A DNA stretch of 64,000 nt from NCBI GenBank assembly GCA_031401035.1, contig JANNRA010000108.1, positions 1 through 64,000 of the forward strand. Direction: 5' to 3'. This DNA comes from JANNRA01 sp031401035 (GTDB lineage Bacteria; Desulfobacterota; Binatia; HRBIN30; CADEER01). The position numbers and the translations under genes were made by a program. The notes beneath the pieces are model-generated. The model saw only the letters and a program-made list of their open reading frames with translations, had not been told where the DNA came from and made no database searches. Of this stretch, positions 8,686 through 17,615 are shown one piece after another. The stretch's first letter is position 1. The number at the start of each line of letters is the position of its first letter.

Positions 8686-10134
8686 ATGCAAGTGGCCGAC
8701 CTCGACACCGTGGCCGCGCGTTTCGCGTCCGTGGCCCCGGCGGTGAACTGCTGCACGCTGCGGCTGGTCGACGAGCGCAACGAGCATCTCGCCGTGCGGC
8801 GCGGGGTGGTACAGCCGCCGCGTGTCGCCTACGACCGCGGCGCCATGGTGACGGTGTGGCACGGCGGCGGTGTCGGCTACGCGGCGACACCCGACCTCAG
8901 CGCCGCCGGCCTGCGCCGCGCCTGCGTCGTCGCCGCGGATTGGGCGCGGGTGACGGCGCCCCTGCACGTCCTGCGGGCCGTGACGGCGGCGTCGCTGCCG
9001 CTCGGCGGCGAGTACCGCTCGCGCGTCGTCATGCCCTGGAGCGACCTGAGCCTGGCGGAAAAGATTGGCCTGCTGCGCGGTCAGGCGGAGCGGCTGCGGC
9101 CGGAACCACGCATCGTCGATTGGGAGGCTAGTCTCTGGCACACCACGCTCGATGTCCTGCTCGCCGATGCGGCGGGCGGGCGGGTGCGGCAGCGTTTCGA
9201 GTTCCTGATGCCGTCGCTGAGCGCGACGGCGAATGCCGGATCGGAGACCCAGTCGCGCACCTTCGGCGGACACGCCCATTGTCGCCAGGGCGGACTGGAG
9301 ATCCTGCGTGAAACCGGCTTTTCCGACGCGGCCCCGCGCGTCGCTGCCCAGGCGCTGGAGCTGCTGATGGCGACCGACTGCCCGGTCGGCACGTGCGATC
9401 TGGTCATCGCGCCCGACCAGATGATCCTGCAGGTGCACGAATCGATCGGCCACCCGCTCGAGCTCGACCGGATCCTCGGCGACGAACGGAACTACGCCGG
9501 GCGCAGCTTCGTCAGCCTCGACATGTTCGGGTCGTATCGCTACGGCTCCGACCTGCTGACGGTCACCTTCGACCCGGGTCGCCCCGAGCAGGCGGCGAGC
9601 TACGGCTTCGACGACGAAGGTCAGGCAGCGCGGCGCGTCGAGGTCATCCGCGACGGCGTGCTCCTCCGGCCCCTGGGCTCCGCCACGTCGCAGGCGCGCG
9701 CCGGGCTGGACGGCGTCGCCAACGCGCGCGCGGCGGGGTGGACGCGGCCGCCGATCGACCGCATGGCGAACCTCAATCTCGAACCCGGCGCGGCGTCGTT
9801 CGCCCAACTCGTCGGCGCGGTCGAGCGTGGAGTCTACGTTGAGACCAACTGCTCATGGTCGATCGACGACTCGCGCAACAAGTTCCAGTTCGGCTGCGAG
9901 TGGGGCCGGCGCATCGTCGACGGCGCGCTCGGCGAAGTGGTGCGCAACCCGAACTACCGCGGCGTGTCGGCGACGTTCTGGCACAGTCTCGCAGGCGTCG
10001 GCCGCGCCGACACGGTCGAGGTGCTGGGTACCCCCTGGTGCGGCAAGGGCGAACCGAACCAGATCATGCGCGTCGGCCATACCGCGCCGGCCTGTCTGCT
10101 CCGCGGCGTCGAGGTCTTCGGCGGCGCCACCTGA
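8686..10134 (+). CDS. tldD: TldD zinc metalloprotease subunit
   Basis: 482 aa from ATG 8686 (E. coli TldD is 481 aa); an in-frame ATG at 8641 would add 15 residues. TldD forms a heterodimer with TldE/PmbA and degrades unfolded or modified peptides. The zinc motif HESIGH is at 251-256, followed by ExxRILGDERNYAG. The family end, an LRGVEVFGGA-like segment, is present. tldE follows after 141 bases. It is divergent from tal. No RiPP precursor was recognised nearby, so a housekeeping or gyrase-inhibitor-type role is the default. Confidence 0.93.
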   Translation: MQVADLDTVAARFASVAPAVNCCTLRLVDERNEHLAVRRGVVQPPRVAYDRGAMVTVWHGGGVGYAATPDLSAAGLRRACVVAADWARVTAPLHVLRAVTAASLPLGGEYRSRVVMPWSDLSLAEKIGLLRGQAERLRPEPRIVDWEASLWHTTLDVLLADAAGGRVRQRFEFLMPSLSATANAGSETQSRTFGGHAHCRQGGLEILRETGFSDAAPRVAAQALELLMATDCPVGTCDLVIAPDQMILQVHESIGHPLELDRILGDERNYAGRSFVSLDMFGSYRYGSDLLTVTFDPGRPEQAASYGFDDEGQAARRVEVIRDGVLLRPLGSATSQARAGLDGVANARAAGWTRPPIDRMANLNLEPGAASFAQLVGAVERGVYVETNCSWSIDDSRNKFQFGCEWGRRIVDGALGEVVRNPNYRGVSATFWHSLAGVGRADTVEVLGTPWCGKGEPNQIMRVGHTAPACLLRGVEVFGGAT

Positions 10135-10275
10135 GCCGGAGCGGGGCGGCCCGCACCGGGCCAGTGGCGGAGGTCGGCCCCAGGGCAATCCGGCGGCGGC
10201 AGCCGCTTCATGCCCGCGGGCTGTCCAGGCCCGATGCTGGACCGCACCGCCGGGCCGGGCTAGCACCATGCAGTT

Positions 10276-11598
10276 GTGCAGGACGCCTTCTTCTCCATCG
10301 CCGACGCCATCCCGCCGCTGCTGCGCGGCGACGAGGTGTTCACCAGCCACTTCGTCGGCGAGCAGTCGGACTTCGTCCGATTCACGCGCGGCTCGGTGCG
10401 GCAAGCCGGATCGGTGCAACAGCGTAGCGTGACGCTGGACCTGATCGAGGGCCGCCGGCACGCCAGCGGCACACTGACGCTGAGCGGTGATCCGGTCGCC
10501 GACCGCGCCCGCCTGGCGCACCTGGTCGTCGAATTGCGCGCCCTGCGTGGTCAACTCGACGAGGATCCCTACCTGCTCTACGCCACCAAAGCGCAATCGA
10601 CCGAGTGCCGCCGCAGTGCGATTCTGCCCAGCCCCGCGGATGCGGTCGCGGCGGTGCACGGCATTGCCGCCGGCCGTGACCTGGTCGGCATCTATGCCGC
10701 CGGCGCCGTCCATGCGGGCTTCGCCAACTCCTTCGGGCAGCGCAACTGGTTCACCAGCGAGAACTTCAACCTGGATTGGAGCTTCTTTCTCGACACGGAC
10801 AAGGCCGTGAAGGGCGCCTATGCGGGAACGCGGTGGGATTTCAATGAGTTGCAGGGCAGAGCTGCGTTGCTGGGCGAGCAGTTGGCGTCCCTCCGGCGGC
10901 CGGCACGCCGCATCGCGCCGGGGCGCTACGGGGTCTATCTGGCGCCGGCGGCGGTGTGGGAACTGCTCGGCATTCTCGGCTGGGGCGGCTTCGGTTTGCG
11001 CGCGCACCGCACCAAGACGACGCCGCTGCTGCGCATGATCGAGGACGGCGCCCGGCTGCACCCGGATCTCTGTCTGCGCGAGAACACCGCTGGTGGCGCG
11101 GCGCCGGACTTTCAGGAGGCCGGCTTCCTGCGCCCGGATGCGGTGACGCTGATCGAGGGCGGCGCCTACCGCGACTGTCTGGTGTCGCCGCGCTCGGCGG
11201 TCGAGTACGGCGTCGCGACCAACGGCGCCTCCGCCGCCGAGTCGCCGGCGTCGCTCGACCTCGCCGCCGGCACCTTGTCGCGGGACCGGGTCCTCGGTGA
11301 GCTCGGGACCGGCATCTACGTCAGCAACCTCTGGTACCTGAACTTCTCCGATCGCGTCGCCTGCCGCGCCACCGGCATGACGCGGTTCGCTACCTTCTGG
11401 GTCGAGGGGGGCGTCATCCAGGCGCCACTCGAGGTGATGCGCTTCGACGAGAGCATCTACCGCATCCTCGGCGAGAACCTCGTCGCCCTGACCAGCGAGC
11501 GCGATTTCATTCTCGACCCCGCATCGTACTTCCAGCGCTCCACCGACAGCGCCCACGTGCCCGGCGCGCTGGTCGAGGACTTCACGCTGACGCTGTGA
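10276..11598 (+). CDS. pmbA: TldE/PmbA peptidase subunit
   Basis: 440 aa from GTG 10276; the nearby ATG at 10268 is out of frame. It is the partner of TldD and lacks the HExxxH zinc motif, as expected for TldE. Recognisable family features are the N-terminal SDFVRFTRGSVRQAG strand and the C-terminal TGxTRFATFWVExGxI region. It lies directly after tldD on the same strand. A long palindromic repeat (11641-11713) follows and may end transcription. Confidence 0.9.
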   Translation: MQDAFFSIADAIPPLLRGDEVFTSHFVGEQSDFVRFTRGSVRQAGSVQQRSVTLDLIEGRRHASGTLTLSGDPVADRARLAHLVVELRALRGQLDEDPYLLYATKAQSTECRRSAILPSPADAVAAVHGIAAGRDLVGIYAAGAVHAGFANSFGQRNWFTSENFNLDWSFFLDTDKAVKGAYAGTRWDFNELQGRAALLGEQLASLRRPARRIAPGRYGVYLAPAAVWELLGILGWGGFGLRAHRTKTTPLLRMIEDGARLHPDLCLRENTAGGAAPDFQEAGFLRPDAVTLIEGGAYRDCLVSPRSAVEYGVATNGASAAESPASLDLAAGTLSRDRVLGELGTGIYVSNLWYLNFSDRVACRATGMTRFATFWVEGGVIQAPLEVMRFDESIYRILGENLVALTSERDFILDPASYFQRSTDSAHVPGALVEDFTLTL

Positions 11599-11640
11599 AG
11601 GATTCGCGGTTGCGAAAACCCCCTGGGTGGGTCTTCCCTG

Positions 11641-11713
11641 GACGCCGCCCCGTCGGCGCCTGCTGCATTGGGTCTGGCCGGCGCTAACCAAGCGGCGCCG
11701 ACGGGGCGGCGCC
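11641..11713. repeat. Dispersed palindromic repeat, copy 1
   Basis: The arms at 11644-11660 and 11694-11710 are perfect 17-bp inverted repeats (core GCCCCGTCGGCGCC), extended to 20 bp with one mismatch, around a 33-base centre. It lies between the convergent tldE and dacB genes. The same core occurs at 39823-39905 and 51074-51155. Confidence 0.8.
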
Positions 11714-11759
11714 CGAGTCTGCATGATGACTCGCCCGCGCATCCTGCGGGAGCGGAGGG

Positions 11760-13175
11760 TTACGGCGTCGAGGCGACCAGCGCTTCCAGAAAGGCGTCGT
11801 TGGCGGCGATCGCCGCCGCGTCGCCGGCGTCGGCGCCGGTGTTGAGGATCGCGAAGACGACGTCGGAGCCGTCGCGCAGGCGCGCGTAACCCGACAACGT
11901 CGAGGCACCGTTGAGCAGGCCGGTCTTGGCGCGGGCGCGGTCCGTGGCCGCGTGGGCGCGCTTGCGCAGCGTCCCGTCGCGGCCGGCGAGCGGCAGGGCG
12001 GCCGCGAAGTCGGGCGCGACGGTGAACGACCCGCGCGCCGCGCGCAACGCGCTGACCAGGGTGCGCGGCGTGACGCGATTGGCGGCCGACAGGCCGGAGC
12101 CGTCGAGCATGACCAACCCGCCCTGCTCGACGCCGAGCGCGCTCAACTGTGCCTGCGCGGCGGCGACACCATTGGCCCACGAGCCGGGGGCGCCGCTGGC
12201 GTGCGCGCCCAGGTCCTTGAGCAGGATCTCGGCGATGTTGTTGTTGCTCCACTTCATCAGCAGCGCGACGATCTGCGCCAGCGGACGGCCCTTGAAGGTC
12301 AGTAGGGTGGTGAAGCCAGCCGGGGTGGGGCCGACGCGGTCGTCGCCGTCGACGGTGATGCCGAGGGCCGCCAGCTGCAAGCGCAGCACGGCGCCGGCGT
12401 AGCGTACCGGGTCGCTGACGCTGCGCGGCACCTGTACCGGTGCGCCGCCGCGCGGCACGGTGCCCGACACGGTGACGCGCTCGCCGCCGTCAGGGCTGCT
12501 GCTGCGCTCGACGGCGATCGACGCCGGACTGCCGACGCGCATCTGGTCGACCAGGCGCAGGTAGGGGACGGGCGGGTCGATGTTGACGCGCGGCGGGTCC
12601 ATCGACTCCGATGGCGCCACTTCAACGGTGAACGAGCCATAATTCGCCGTCAGCGCGGCGACTGGCGCGTGGTACGCGCGCGCCGATCCATCGCCCCAGC
12701 CGGGATGCCAGCGCTGCGTATCGAAGTAGCCATCGTCGAGCACGATCTCGCCGCGCACGCGCCGCAGGCCGAGGCGACGCAGGTCGGCGGCCAGGCGCCA
12801 CAGTTCCTCGGATGTCAGGGCCGGGTCGCCGCCGCCGCGCACCGCCAACGTGCCGACGCCGCCGCCGGCGTCGATCGGCGCGTCGGCGGACACCGTGGTG
12901 GTGAACTGGTGTGCCGGACCAAGGGCGGCGAGGGCCGCCAGGGCGGTGAGGACTTTCATGTTCGACGCCGGCACCAACGGCCGATCGGCGTTGCGGGCGA
13001 ACAGTTCGCTCCCGTCGGCGGCGCGGACGACGAGGACGCCGACGGTGGCGCCGCGGCAGCCGGGGTGGGCGAGGGCGGCCCCGAGCCGCTCGGTCAGGCC
13101 GCCGCCGCGCGCCGGCGCCGCGATAGCGCACAGGACAAGTGCCAGCGCCAGGGGCGCCCGGCTCAGGCGCCGCAT
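11760..13175 (-). CDS. dacB: D-alanyl-D-alanine carboxypeptidase/endopeptidase (PBP4 type)
   Basis: 471 aa from ATG 13175. It is a periplasmic penicillin-binding protein of peptidase family S13 that trims or cuts peptidoglycan cross-links. Residues 1-23 form a signal peptide. Active-site motifs are SNMK (Ser71, Lys74), SNN (in KWSNNNIAE) and KTG (in RAKTGLLNG), in the right order with the usual PBP4 insert between the first two. Its start overlaps the 3' end of the upstream peroxidase gene by 13 bases, suggesting coupled translation. Confidence 0.93.
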   Translation of the reverse strand: MRRLSRAPLALALVLCAIAAPARGGGLTERLGAALAHPGCRGATVGVLVVRAADGSELFARNADRPLVPASNMKVLTALAALAALGPAHQFTTTVSADAPIDAGGGVGTLAVRGGGDPALTSEELWRLAADLRRLGLRRVRGEIVLDDGYFDTQRWHPGWGDGSARAYHAPVAALTANYGSFTVEVAPSESMDPPRVNIDPPVPYLRLVDQMRVGSPASIAVERSSSPDGGERVTVSGTVPRGGAPVQVPRSVSDPVRYAGAVLRLQLAALGITVDGDDRVGPTPAGFTTLLTFKGRPLAQIVALLMKWSNNNIAEILLKDLGAHASGAPGSWANGVAAAQAQLSALGVEQGGLVMLDGSGLSAANRVTPRTLVSALRAARGSFTVAPDFAAALPLAGRDGTLRKRAHAATDRARAKTGLLNGASTLSGYARLRDGSDVVFAILNTGADAGDAAAIAANDAFLEALVASTP

Positions 13176-14602
13176 CCGTCCAGGGCGCCGCGGACGGCGC
13201 GAACGATCTCGTCGACGGTCACCGCGCCGTCGCCGCTCGGGTCGGCGGCGAGGCACAGCGCCAGCGACTGTGTCTCGAGGCTGACGCCGACGGCGGTGAC
13301 GGCGTCGGCCACTTCGACGGCGCCGTCGAGGTCGCAGTCGCCCGCACAGGTGATCGATGCGAACGGGTCGGCGAAGCGCGGGTTGGTGAGGAACTCGTCG
13401 TCGGTCAGCGCCGCCAGGAAGGCGAGCAGGTCGGCCTTCTCGCGCTCGGTGAGGGTGAAGCGCTGGACGAACTGGCCGCGCGCCGGGCTCTCGGCGCCGA
13501 CGCCGGCGTACTCGCCCTCGCTGATGGTGCGGCCGCCGGCGGCGTAGTGGTCGAGCACCTCGCTCAGCGTCGCGATGCTGCCATCGTGCATGTAGGGCGC
13601 CGTCACCGCGACGTTGCGCAGCGTTGGCGCCTTGAAGCGGCCCATGTCGCCGGTCTTGCCGGTGATCTCGGCGGCGCCGATGTTGTCGGGCGGGTAGCAG
13701 CCCATCGGCTGCAGTCCGGTGCCTTCGCAGTTCTCCCCCGGCGGTGTCGTCGCGCACTGCAGCAGTTCGAGCCCGGGCAGGCCGAAGTCGGCGCAGCGGA
13801 GGTTGTAGAGGCCGTTGTTGCTGAACGGCCGCTCGGTGGTCTGGTTCGAATGGTCGACAGAGGCGGTGAAGTTGAAGCCGCCATGGCAGTGCTGGCACTC
13901 GCGCTTCCGGCCGCTGTCGTCGAGGTCGAAGAAGAGCGACTCGCCGCGCTTCGCCGACGCCGAGATGGCATCGTCGTCGATGCCGTAGGCGTAGCGCTCG
14001 TAGGGGGTGTTGCCGCTCCGCAGCGTGCGTTGGAAGGACGCCAGCGCCTGGGTGATGGTGCGCAGGCTGATCTGGTCGGTGGCGGCGGGGTAGGCCTCGG
14101 CGAAAAGCCGCCGGTAGCGAAGGTCGGCCGCGAGGCGATCGAACAGCACCTGCTCTTTGCCGGCCAAGCCGAGCTCGACCGGCTCCTCGCCGAACATCGG
14201 GATCAGCGCCTGGGTCTCGAGCGCGAACAGCTCCGGGTTTGCCCAGGCCAGCGTGCCGGCGTAGCCGATGTTCGCCAGGCTCATCGAGCTGCGCGGATGC
14301 AGTTGGCCGGTGGAACCGACGGCGCGCGCCCGGCCATCGGTGAAGGCGCGCGCCTGCTCGTGGCAGGAGGCGCAGGAGAAGGTCTCGTTGCCAGACAGCT
14401 TGGTGTCGTAGAACAGGAGGCGCCCGAGCTCGACCTTCTCCCAGGTGAGCGGATTCTCCGCCGGGATGCTGAGCGGCGGAAAGCCGCGCGGCAGGGTCAG
14501 CGCATAGGGCGTGTCGGCGTGCGCGCCGCCACGCATCGCAGCCAATGCGGCGAAGGTGAGGGCGGCGCAGGTCAGGGCGGAGAGGAGACGGTAGGAGGCC
14601 AC
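13163..14602 (-). CDS. Di-haem cytochrome c peroxidase/MauG-like protein with dockerin-like tail
   Basis: 479 aa from GTG 14602, which gives a good signal peptide (ASYRLLSAL...GGAHA); longer starts lack one. Two CxxCH haem sites (Cys77-His81 and Cys236-His240) and the PYMHDGS motif mark a periplasmic CcpA/MauG-family enzyme that uses peroxide or oxidises a partner. The last 60 residues are unusual: two EF-hand-like loops (GDCDLDG and DPSGDGAVTVDE) each followed by a helix, with four Cys, matching the tail of the protein at 15646-17478. dacB follows with an overlap. The substrate is unknown. Confidence 0.9.
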   Translation of the reverse strand: MASYRLLSALTCAALTFAALAAMRGGAHADTPYALTLPRGFPPLSIPAENPLTWEKVELGRLLFYDTKLSGNETFSCASCHEQARAFTDGRARAVGSTGQLHPRSSMSLANIGYAGTLAWANPELFALETQALIPMFGEEPVELGLAGKEQVLFDRLAADLRYRRLFAEAYPAATDQISLRTITQALASFQRTLRSGNTPYERYAYGIDDDAISASAKRGESLFFDLDDSGRKRECQHCHGGFNFTASVDHSNQTTERPFSNNGLYNLRCADFGLPGLELLQCATTPPGENCEGTGLQPMGCYPPDNIGAAEITGKTGDMGRFKAPTLRNVAVTAPYMHDGSIATLSEVLDHYAAGGRTISEGEYAGVGAESPARGQFVQRFTLTEREKADLLAFLAALTDDEFLTNPRFADPFASITCAGDCDLDGAVEVADAVTAVGVSLETQSLALCLAADPSGDGAVTVDEIVRAVRGALDGCGA

Positions 14603-14631
14603 TTGGCGATTGTGGGAGTCGGCTGCGGGTA

Positions 14632-14644
14632 GGTCAAGGTGACC
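14632..14644. promoter_or_regulatory. Inverted repeat, possible operator
   Basis: GGTCA-AGG-TGACC is a 5+3+5 inverted repeat between the divergent peroxidase and MaoC genes, upstream of the -35 at 14669. The size and place would suit a dimeric repressor; the regulator is unknown. Confidence 0.3.
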
Positions 14645-14668
14645 GACGGTCGCAGCCGGGTGGCTCCG

Positions 14669-14697
14669 TTGCCCGCCTGCCGGCGGAGCGCTATAGC
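14669..14697 (+). promoter_or_regulatory. Sigma-70-type promoter of the MaoC pair
   Basis: TTGCCC (14669-14674), a 17-base spacer and TATAGC (14692-14697). The -10 lies inside a perfect 12-base palindrome (14688-14699). The predicted start is about 25 bases before ATG 14730, leaving room for AGGAGG (14717-14722). Confidence 0.5.
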
Positions 14698-14729
14698 GCC
14701 GGCTGCGCGTGGCGCGAGGAGGCATCGGG

Positions 14730-15221
14730 ATGGCGAAAGAGTTCGAGCTGACGGAGGAGATGCAGGCGCAGGTCGGGCGCGAGTCGCCGCCCTGGACGAT
14801 GGAAGTGACGACCACCAGTGTGCGCGCCTTCGCGCGCGGCGTCGGCTACACCGATCCGGTCTACTTCGACGTCGCCGCAGCGCAGCGCGCCGGCTATCGC
14901 AACCTGCCGGCGCCGCCGACCTATCTCGGCACGCCGGTGTTCATTCCCGGCGACTCGGATAACACCTTCAGCGCCCCGCGCGCCGCGCGCATGGCGATCA
15001 ACCACGGCCTCAAGGGCCTCCTCGACGGCGGCACGGACACCGAGTACTTCGGCGACATCTGTGCCGGCGACACCCTGACGGTCGTCAGTCGCATTGCCGC
15101 GCTCGACGTCCGCCAGAGCCCGAGCCTGGGCACGATGCTCCTGATGACCACCGAGAACGACTTCACCAACCAGCACGGGACCAGGGTCGCGGCGCAGCGC
15201 GGCCAGGCGATCTTTTACTGA
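14730..15221 (+). CDS. MaoC-family dehydratase, N-terminal (FAS1-like) type subunit
   Basis: 163 aa. ATG 14730 is chosen because AGGAGG sits 7 bases upstream; an in-frame GTG at 14709 has no such site. A single hot-dog domain with the motif YTDPVYFD and the GYxNLPAPPTYLGTP segment matches MaoC_dehydrat_N proteins. Such subunits pair with a catalytic MaoC subunit to hydrate enoyl-CoA or enoyl-thioesters. The next gene overlaps its stop codon (TGATG), supporting a heteromeric enzyme. The substrate is not deducible; fatty-acid or steroid-like acyl-CoAs are typical. Confidence 0.85.
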   Translation: MAKEFELTEEMQAQVGRESPPWTMEVTTTSVRAFARGVGYTDPVYFDVAAAQRAGYRNLPAPPTYLGTPVFIPGDSDNTFSAPRAARMAINHGLKGLLDGGTDTEYFGDICAGDTLTVVSRIAALDVRQSPSLGTMLLMTTENDFTNQHGTRVAAQRGQAIFY

Positions 15222-15649
15222 TGGAGGGGCGCATGGCGGCCACCTGGGACACGATCACCGAGGGCGACGCGCTGCCCGAGCTGCGCAAGACGCCCGACGT
15301 CGAGCAGTTGGTGAAGTACGCCGCCGGCTCGGGCGACTTCAATCCGCTGCACTACGATTTCACCTTCCCGCAGGCGAAGGAGATCGGCTCGATCATCGCG
15401 CACGGGCGCTTCAAGTACGCGGCGCTCGGCGAGCTGGTGTCGAACTGGCTCGGCCACAACGGCCGCGTCGTGCGCATCGCCTGCCAGTACCGCGGCATGG
15501 ACCTGCCGTACAAAACGATCGTCTGCCGCGGCACGGTGAAGCGCAAGTGGCAGGAGGGCGGCGAGAAGCGCGCCGAGCTGGAGATCTGGACCGAGAACGC
15601 CGAGGGCAAGAAGACCACGCCGGGCACGGCCGTGGTCGCCTTCCGCTAG
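15221..15649 (+). CDS. MaoC-family (R)-enoyl-CoA hydratase subunit
   Basis: 142 aa from ATG 15221, or 138 aa from ATG 15233, which has a GGAGGGG site just before it. The hydratase-2 motif GSGDFNPLHYD supplies the catalytic Asp39 and His44, followed by the IIAHGRFKYAALG segment, so this is the active partner of the upstream hot-dog protein. It starts within the stop of the upstream gene. It converges on the next gene, and the two stop codons share the four bases CTAG (15646-15649). Confidence 0.9.
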   Translation: MEGRMAATWDTITEGDALPELRKTPDVEQLVKYAAGSGDFNPLHYDFTFPQAKEIGSIIAHGRFKYAALGELVSNWLGHNGRVVRIACQYRGMDLPYKTIVCRGTVKRKWQEGGEKRAELEIWTENAEGKKTTPGTAVVAFR

Positions 15650-17478
15650 GCGGCGGGGCAGCCGTTGAGGGCGTTGTTGACGCCCTGGATGAGGTCGCTG
15701 ACGCTGACCATGCCGTCGCCACCGGGGTCGCAGGCGGGGCAGATCGACACCGGCTGCGCGCCGAGCGCGACGTTGACACAGGTGATGAGGTCGGCGACCG
15801 ACACCATCGCGTCGCCGGCGCAATCGCCGACACAGGGCTGGGCGATCGCGGTCGGGGTCGGGGTTGGGCTGGGCGATGCACTCGGCGTGCCGGGGCTCGG
15901 CGTCGCCGAATCGATGGCGGTGGCGGTCACCGTTGCGGTCGCCTGGCCGGTCGGCGTGGCGGTCGCCGTCTCCGTGCCGGTGCGCGTCACGGTCGCGGTC
16001 GGGTCCGGGATGCAGGGCTGCACGCTGGCGTCGATGACGCTCGTCAGTGGCGGCTGGATCGACGCGCCGGCGACGATCTGCGGCTCGTGGCCGGGGCCTG
16101 CGTAGCGCACCTGGTTCAGGCCGCTGGCGGTGTCGGCGCGCAGGATGCCGGCGATGATGCTGCGGTCGCGGCCGATCAGCACCACGTCGCCCTGCGCGCG
16201 TAGCGCGCTCAGCCGGCCGCCGGCGGCGATGCGCACCAGGCAGGCGCGCGCCAGGATCGAGCCGCCCCCACTGCCCGCCCCGCCGCCGCTGTCGGCGAGC
16301 GCGGCGCCCTGCACCAGCACCTCACTGCCGCCGTCGAGGGTGACGGCGCCGCCCTCGCCGGTGCCGCTGCCGGTGGCGTCGAGGCTGGCGGTGGGCACGA
16401 GGGTCAGCGCGCCGCCGGCGGCGATGTCGATGTCGCCGCCGCCGTCGCTGCCGCCGCCGGCGCCGACCACCGCGTGCAGCGTCGCGTCGCCGACCGCCTT
16501 GAGCGTGACGTTGCCGCCGTTGCCGTCCGAGCCCTGCGCGGCCGCGTCGATGCGCCCGCGCAGCTCGAGCCCGCCGACCACGGCGCTGACGTCGATGTCG
16601 CCGCCGAGGCCGTCCGGGCCGCCCGCCGTCGCCAGCAGGCGCGCGCCGCCGGCGAGCATGACGCTGGCGCCGCTGAGTGACACCGTGCCGCCGTCGCCAC
16701 CGCCGTCGTCGACGGTACCGTTGCGGCCGCTGGCGGCGAGCTCGCCGTCGACGGTCAGCGCGCCGGCGGCGGTGAGTGCCGCCTCGCCGCCGGCGCCGCC
16801 GCTGGCGGTCGCGTTGGCGCGGATGGTGGCGAGCGCGCTGACCGAGAGCACTCCGGCGCTGGCCAGATCGACGGCGCCGCCGTCGCCGCCGGAGGCAACG
16901 ATGGTGCCGCCGAAGGCGAGGCTGACGCCGGCGCGCACGGCGACGTCGCCGCCGAAGGCCTCCGTGCCGCCGAGCACGGTGAGTTGACTGGAGAGCGCGA
17001 CCTGCACTCCCTCCAGCGACACCTTGCCGCCGCCGCTGTCGCGAGCCATGCTGCGCGCGTCGATCTGGCCGGTCACCGTGAGCGGCCCGGTCGCCGTCAG
17101 TATGACCGTCCCGCCGGGCGCGCCCGAGACGTCGATACTCCCGGCTGTGGTGATCGAGCCCGCGGTGACGATGATCCTGCCGCCGGGCAGGGCGGCGGCG
17201 CCGTCGGCGAGCAGCCGGCCGCCGCTGAGAACCTGCAACTCGCCGGCGCGCAGGGTCATGGTGCCGCTGCTCAGATCGAGCTCGCCGCTGCCGGTGACGC
17301 GCAGGACGCGGGCGCCGACGTCGATGATCGAGCCCGGCGTCACTGCGACGCTGCGCGTCACGAGGCATGGATCGGCATTCCGGGCGCACAGGTCGTCGGC
17401 GTTGGTCGCCAGCGCGGCGGCGGGCAGCAACGCCAGGAGTGCCGCCGCGGCGGTCATCAGGGGGGGGCGCAGAGGCAC
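15646..17478 (-). CDS. Secreted Gly/Ala-rich repeat (beta-helix-like) protein with Thr-Pro linker and dockerin-like tail
   Basis: 610 aa from GTG 17478, which gives a signal peptide with an Arg in its n-region; ATG 17457 is the alternative. Residues 30-480 are short repeats of the pattern LxVxGxIDAxxxxGDGGxVxL, as in right-handed beta-helix or haemagglutinin-like adhesins. A Thr/Pro/Ser linker (about 500-550) leads to a 60-residue tail with two Ca-loop-like segments (GDCAGDAMVSVADLI and DPGGDGMVSVSDLI) and four Cys, clearly similar to the peroxidase tail at 13166-13345. No enzyme motif was seen. It is probably a surface or matrix protein. Confidence 0.8.
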   Translation of the reverse strand: MPLRPPLMTAAAALLALLPAAALATNADDLCARNADPCLVTRSVAVTPGSIIDVGARVLRVTGSGELDLSSGTMTLRAGELQVLSGGRLLADGAAALPGGRIIVTAGSITTAGSIDVSGAPGGTVILTATGPLTVTGQIDARSMARDSGGGKVSLEGVQVALSSQLTVLGGTEAFGGDVAVRAGVSLAFGGTIVASGGDGGAVDLASAGVLSVSALATIRANATASGGAGGEAALTAAGALTVDGELAASGRNGTVDDGGGDGGTVSLSGASVMLAGGARLLATAGGPDGLGGDIDVSAVVGGLELRGRIDAAAQGSDGNGGNVTLKAVGDATLHAVVGAGGGSDGGGDIDIAAGGALTLVPTASLDATGSGTGEGGAVTLDGGSEVLVQGAALADSGGGAGSGGGSILARACLVRIAAGGRLSALRAQGDVVLIGRDRSIIAGILRADTASGLNQVRYAGPGHEPQIVAGASIQPPLTSVIDASVQPCIPDPTATVTRTGTETATATPTGQATATVTATAIDSATPSPGTPSASPSPTPTPTAIAQPCVGDCAGDAMVSVADLITCVNVALGAQPVSICPACDPGGDGMVSVSDLIQGVNNALNGCPAA

Positions 17479-17540
17479 AATACCGATGTAGGGTACCAGC
17501 CGGCGGCAGCAAAGGCACCTCGAAACGGCTCTGCGCGCGG

Positions 17541-17570
17541 TTGGCCACTGTGCGTCGATTCGGCTACACA
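17541..17570 (+). promoter_or_regulatory. Promoter candidate for the FKBP gene
   Basis: TTGGCC (17541-17546), an 18-base spacer and TACACA (17565-17570). The expected start is about 40 bases before ATG 17616. The match is weak, but it is the best in this divergent interval. Confidence 0.3.
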
Positions 17571-17615
17571 GGCTCGATAACCCCCGGCTGCTTTCCGAGA
17601 GAAGAAGGAGATCCC

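Noticed and set aside
10210..10263. A 17-codon ORF (MPAGCPGPMLDRTAGPG) between tldD and tldE, as a RiPP precursor
   Set aside because: TldD/TldE can mature peptides, but there is no ribosome-binding site, no leader-like sequence and no modification enzyme gene nearby.
13845..13860. A GGTTCGAATGG element resembling a tRNA T-loop
   Set aside because: It lies inside the peroxidase gene and no acceptor or anticodon stem could be found around it.
16300..17000. Dense GCCGCCG repeats within the repeat-protein gene
   Set aside because: They follow from Gly/Ala-rich protein repeats; the underlying DNA units are not exact.
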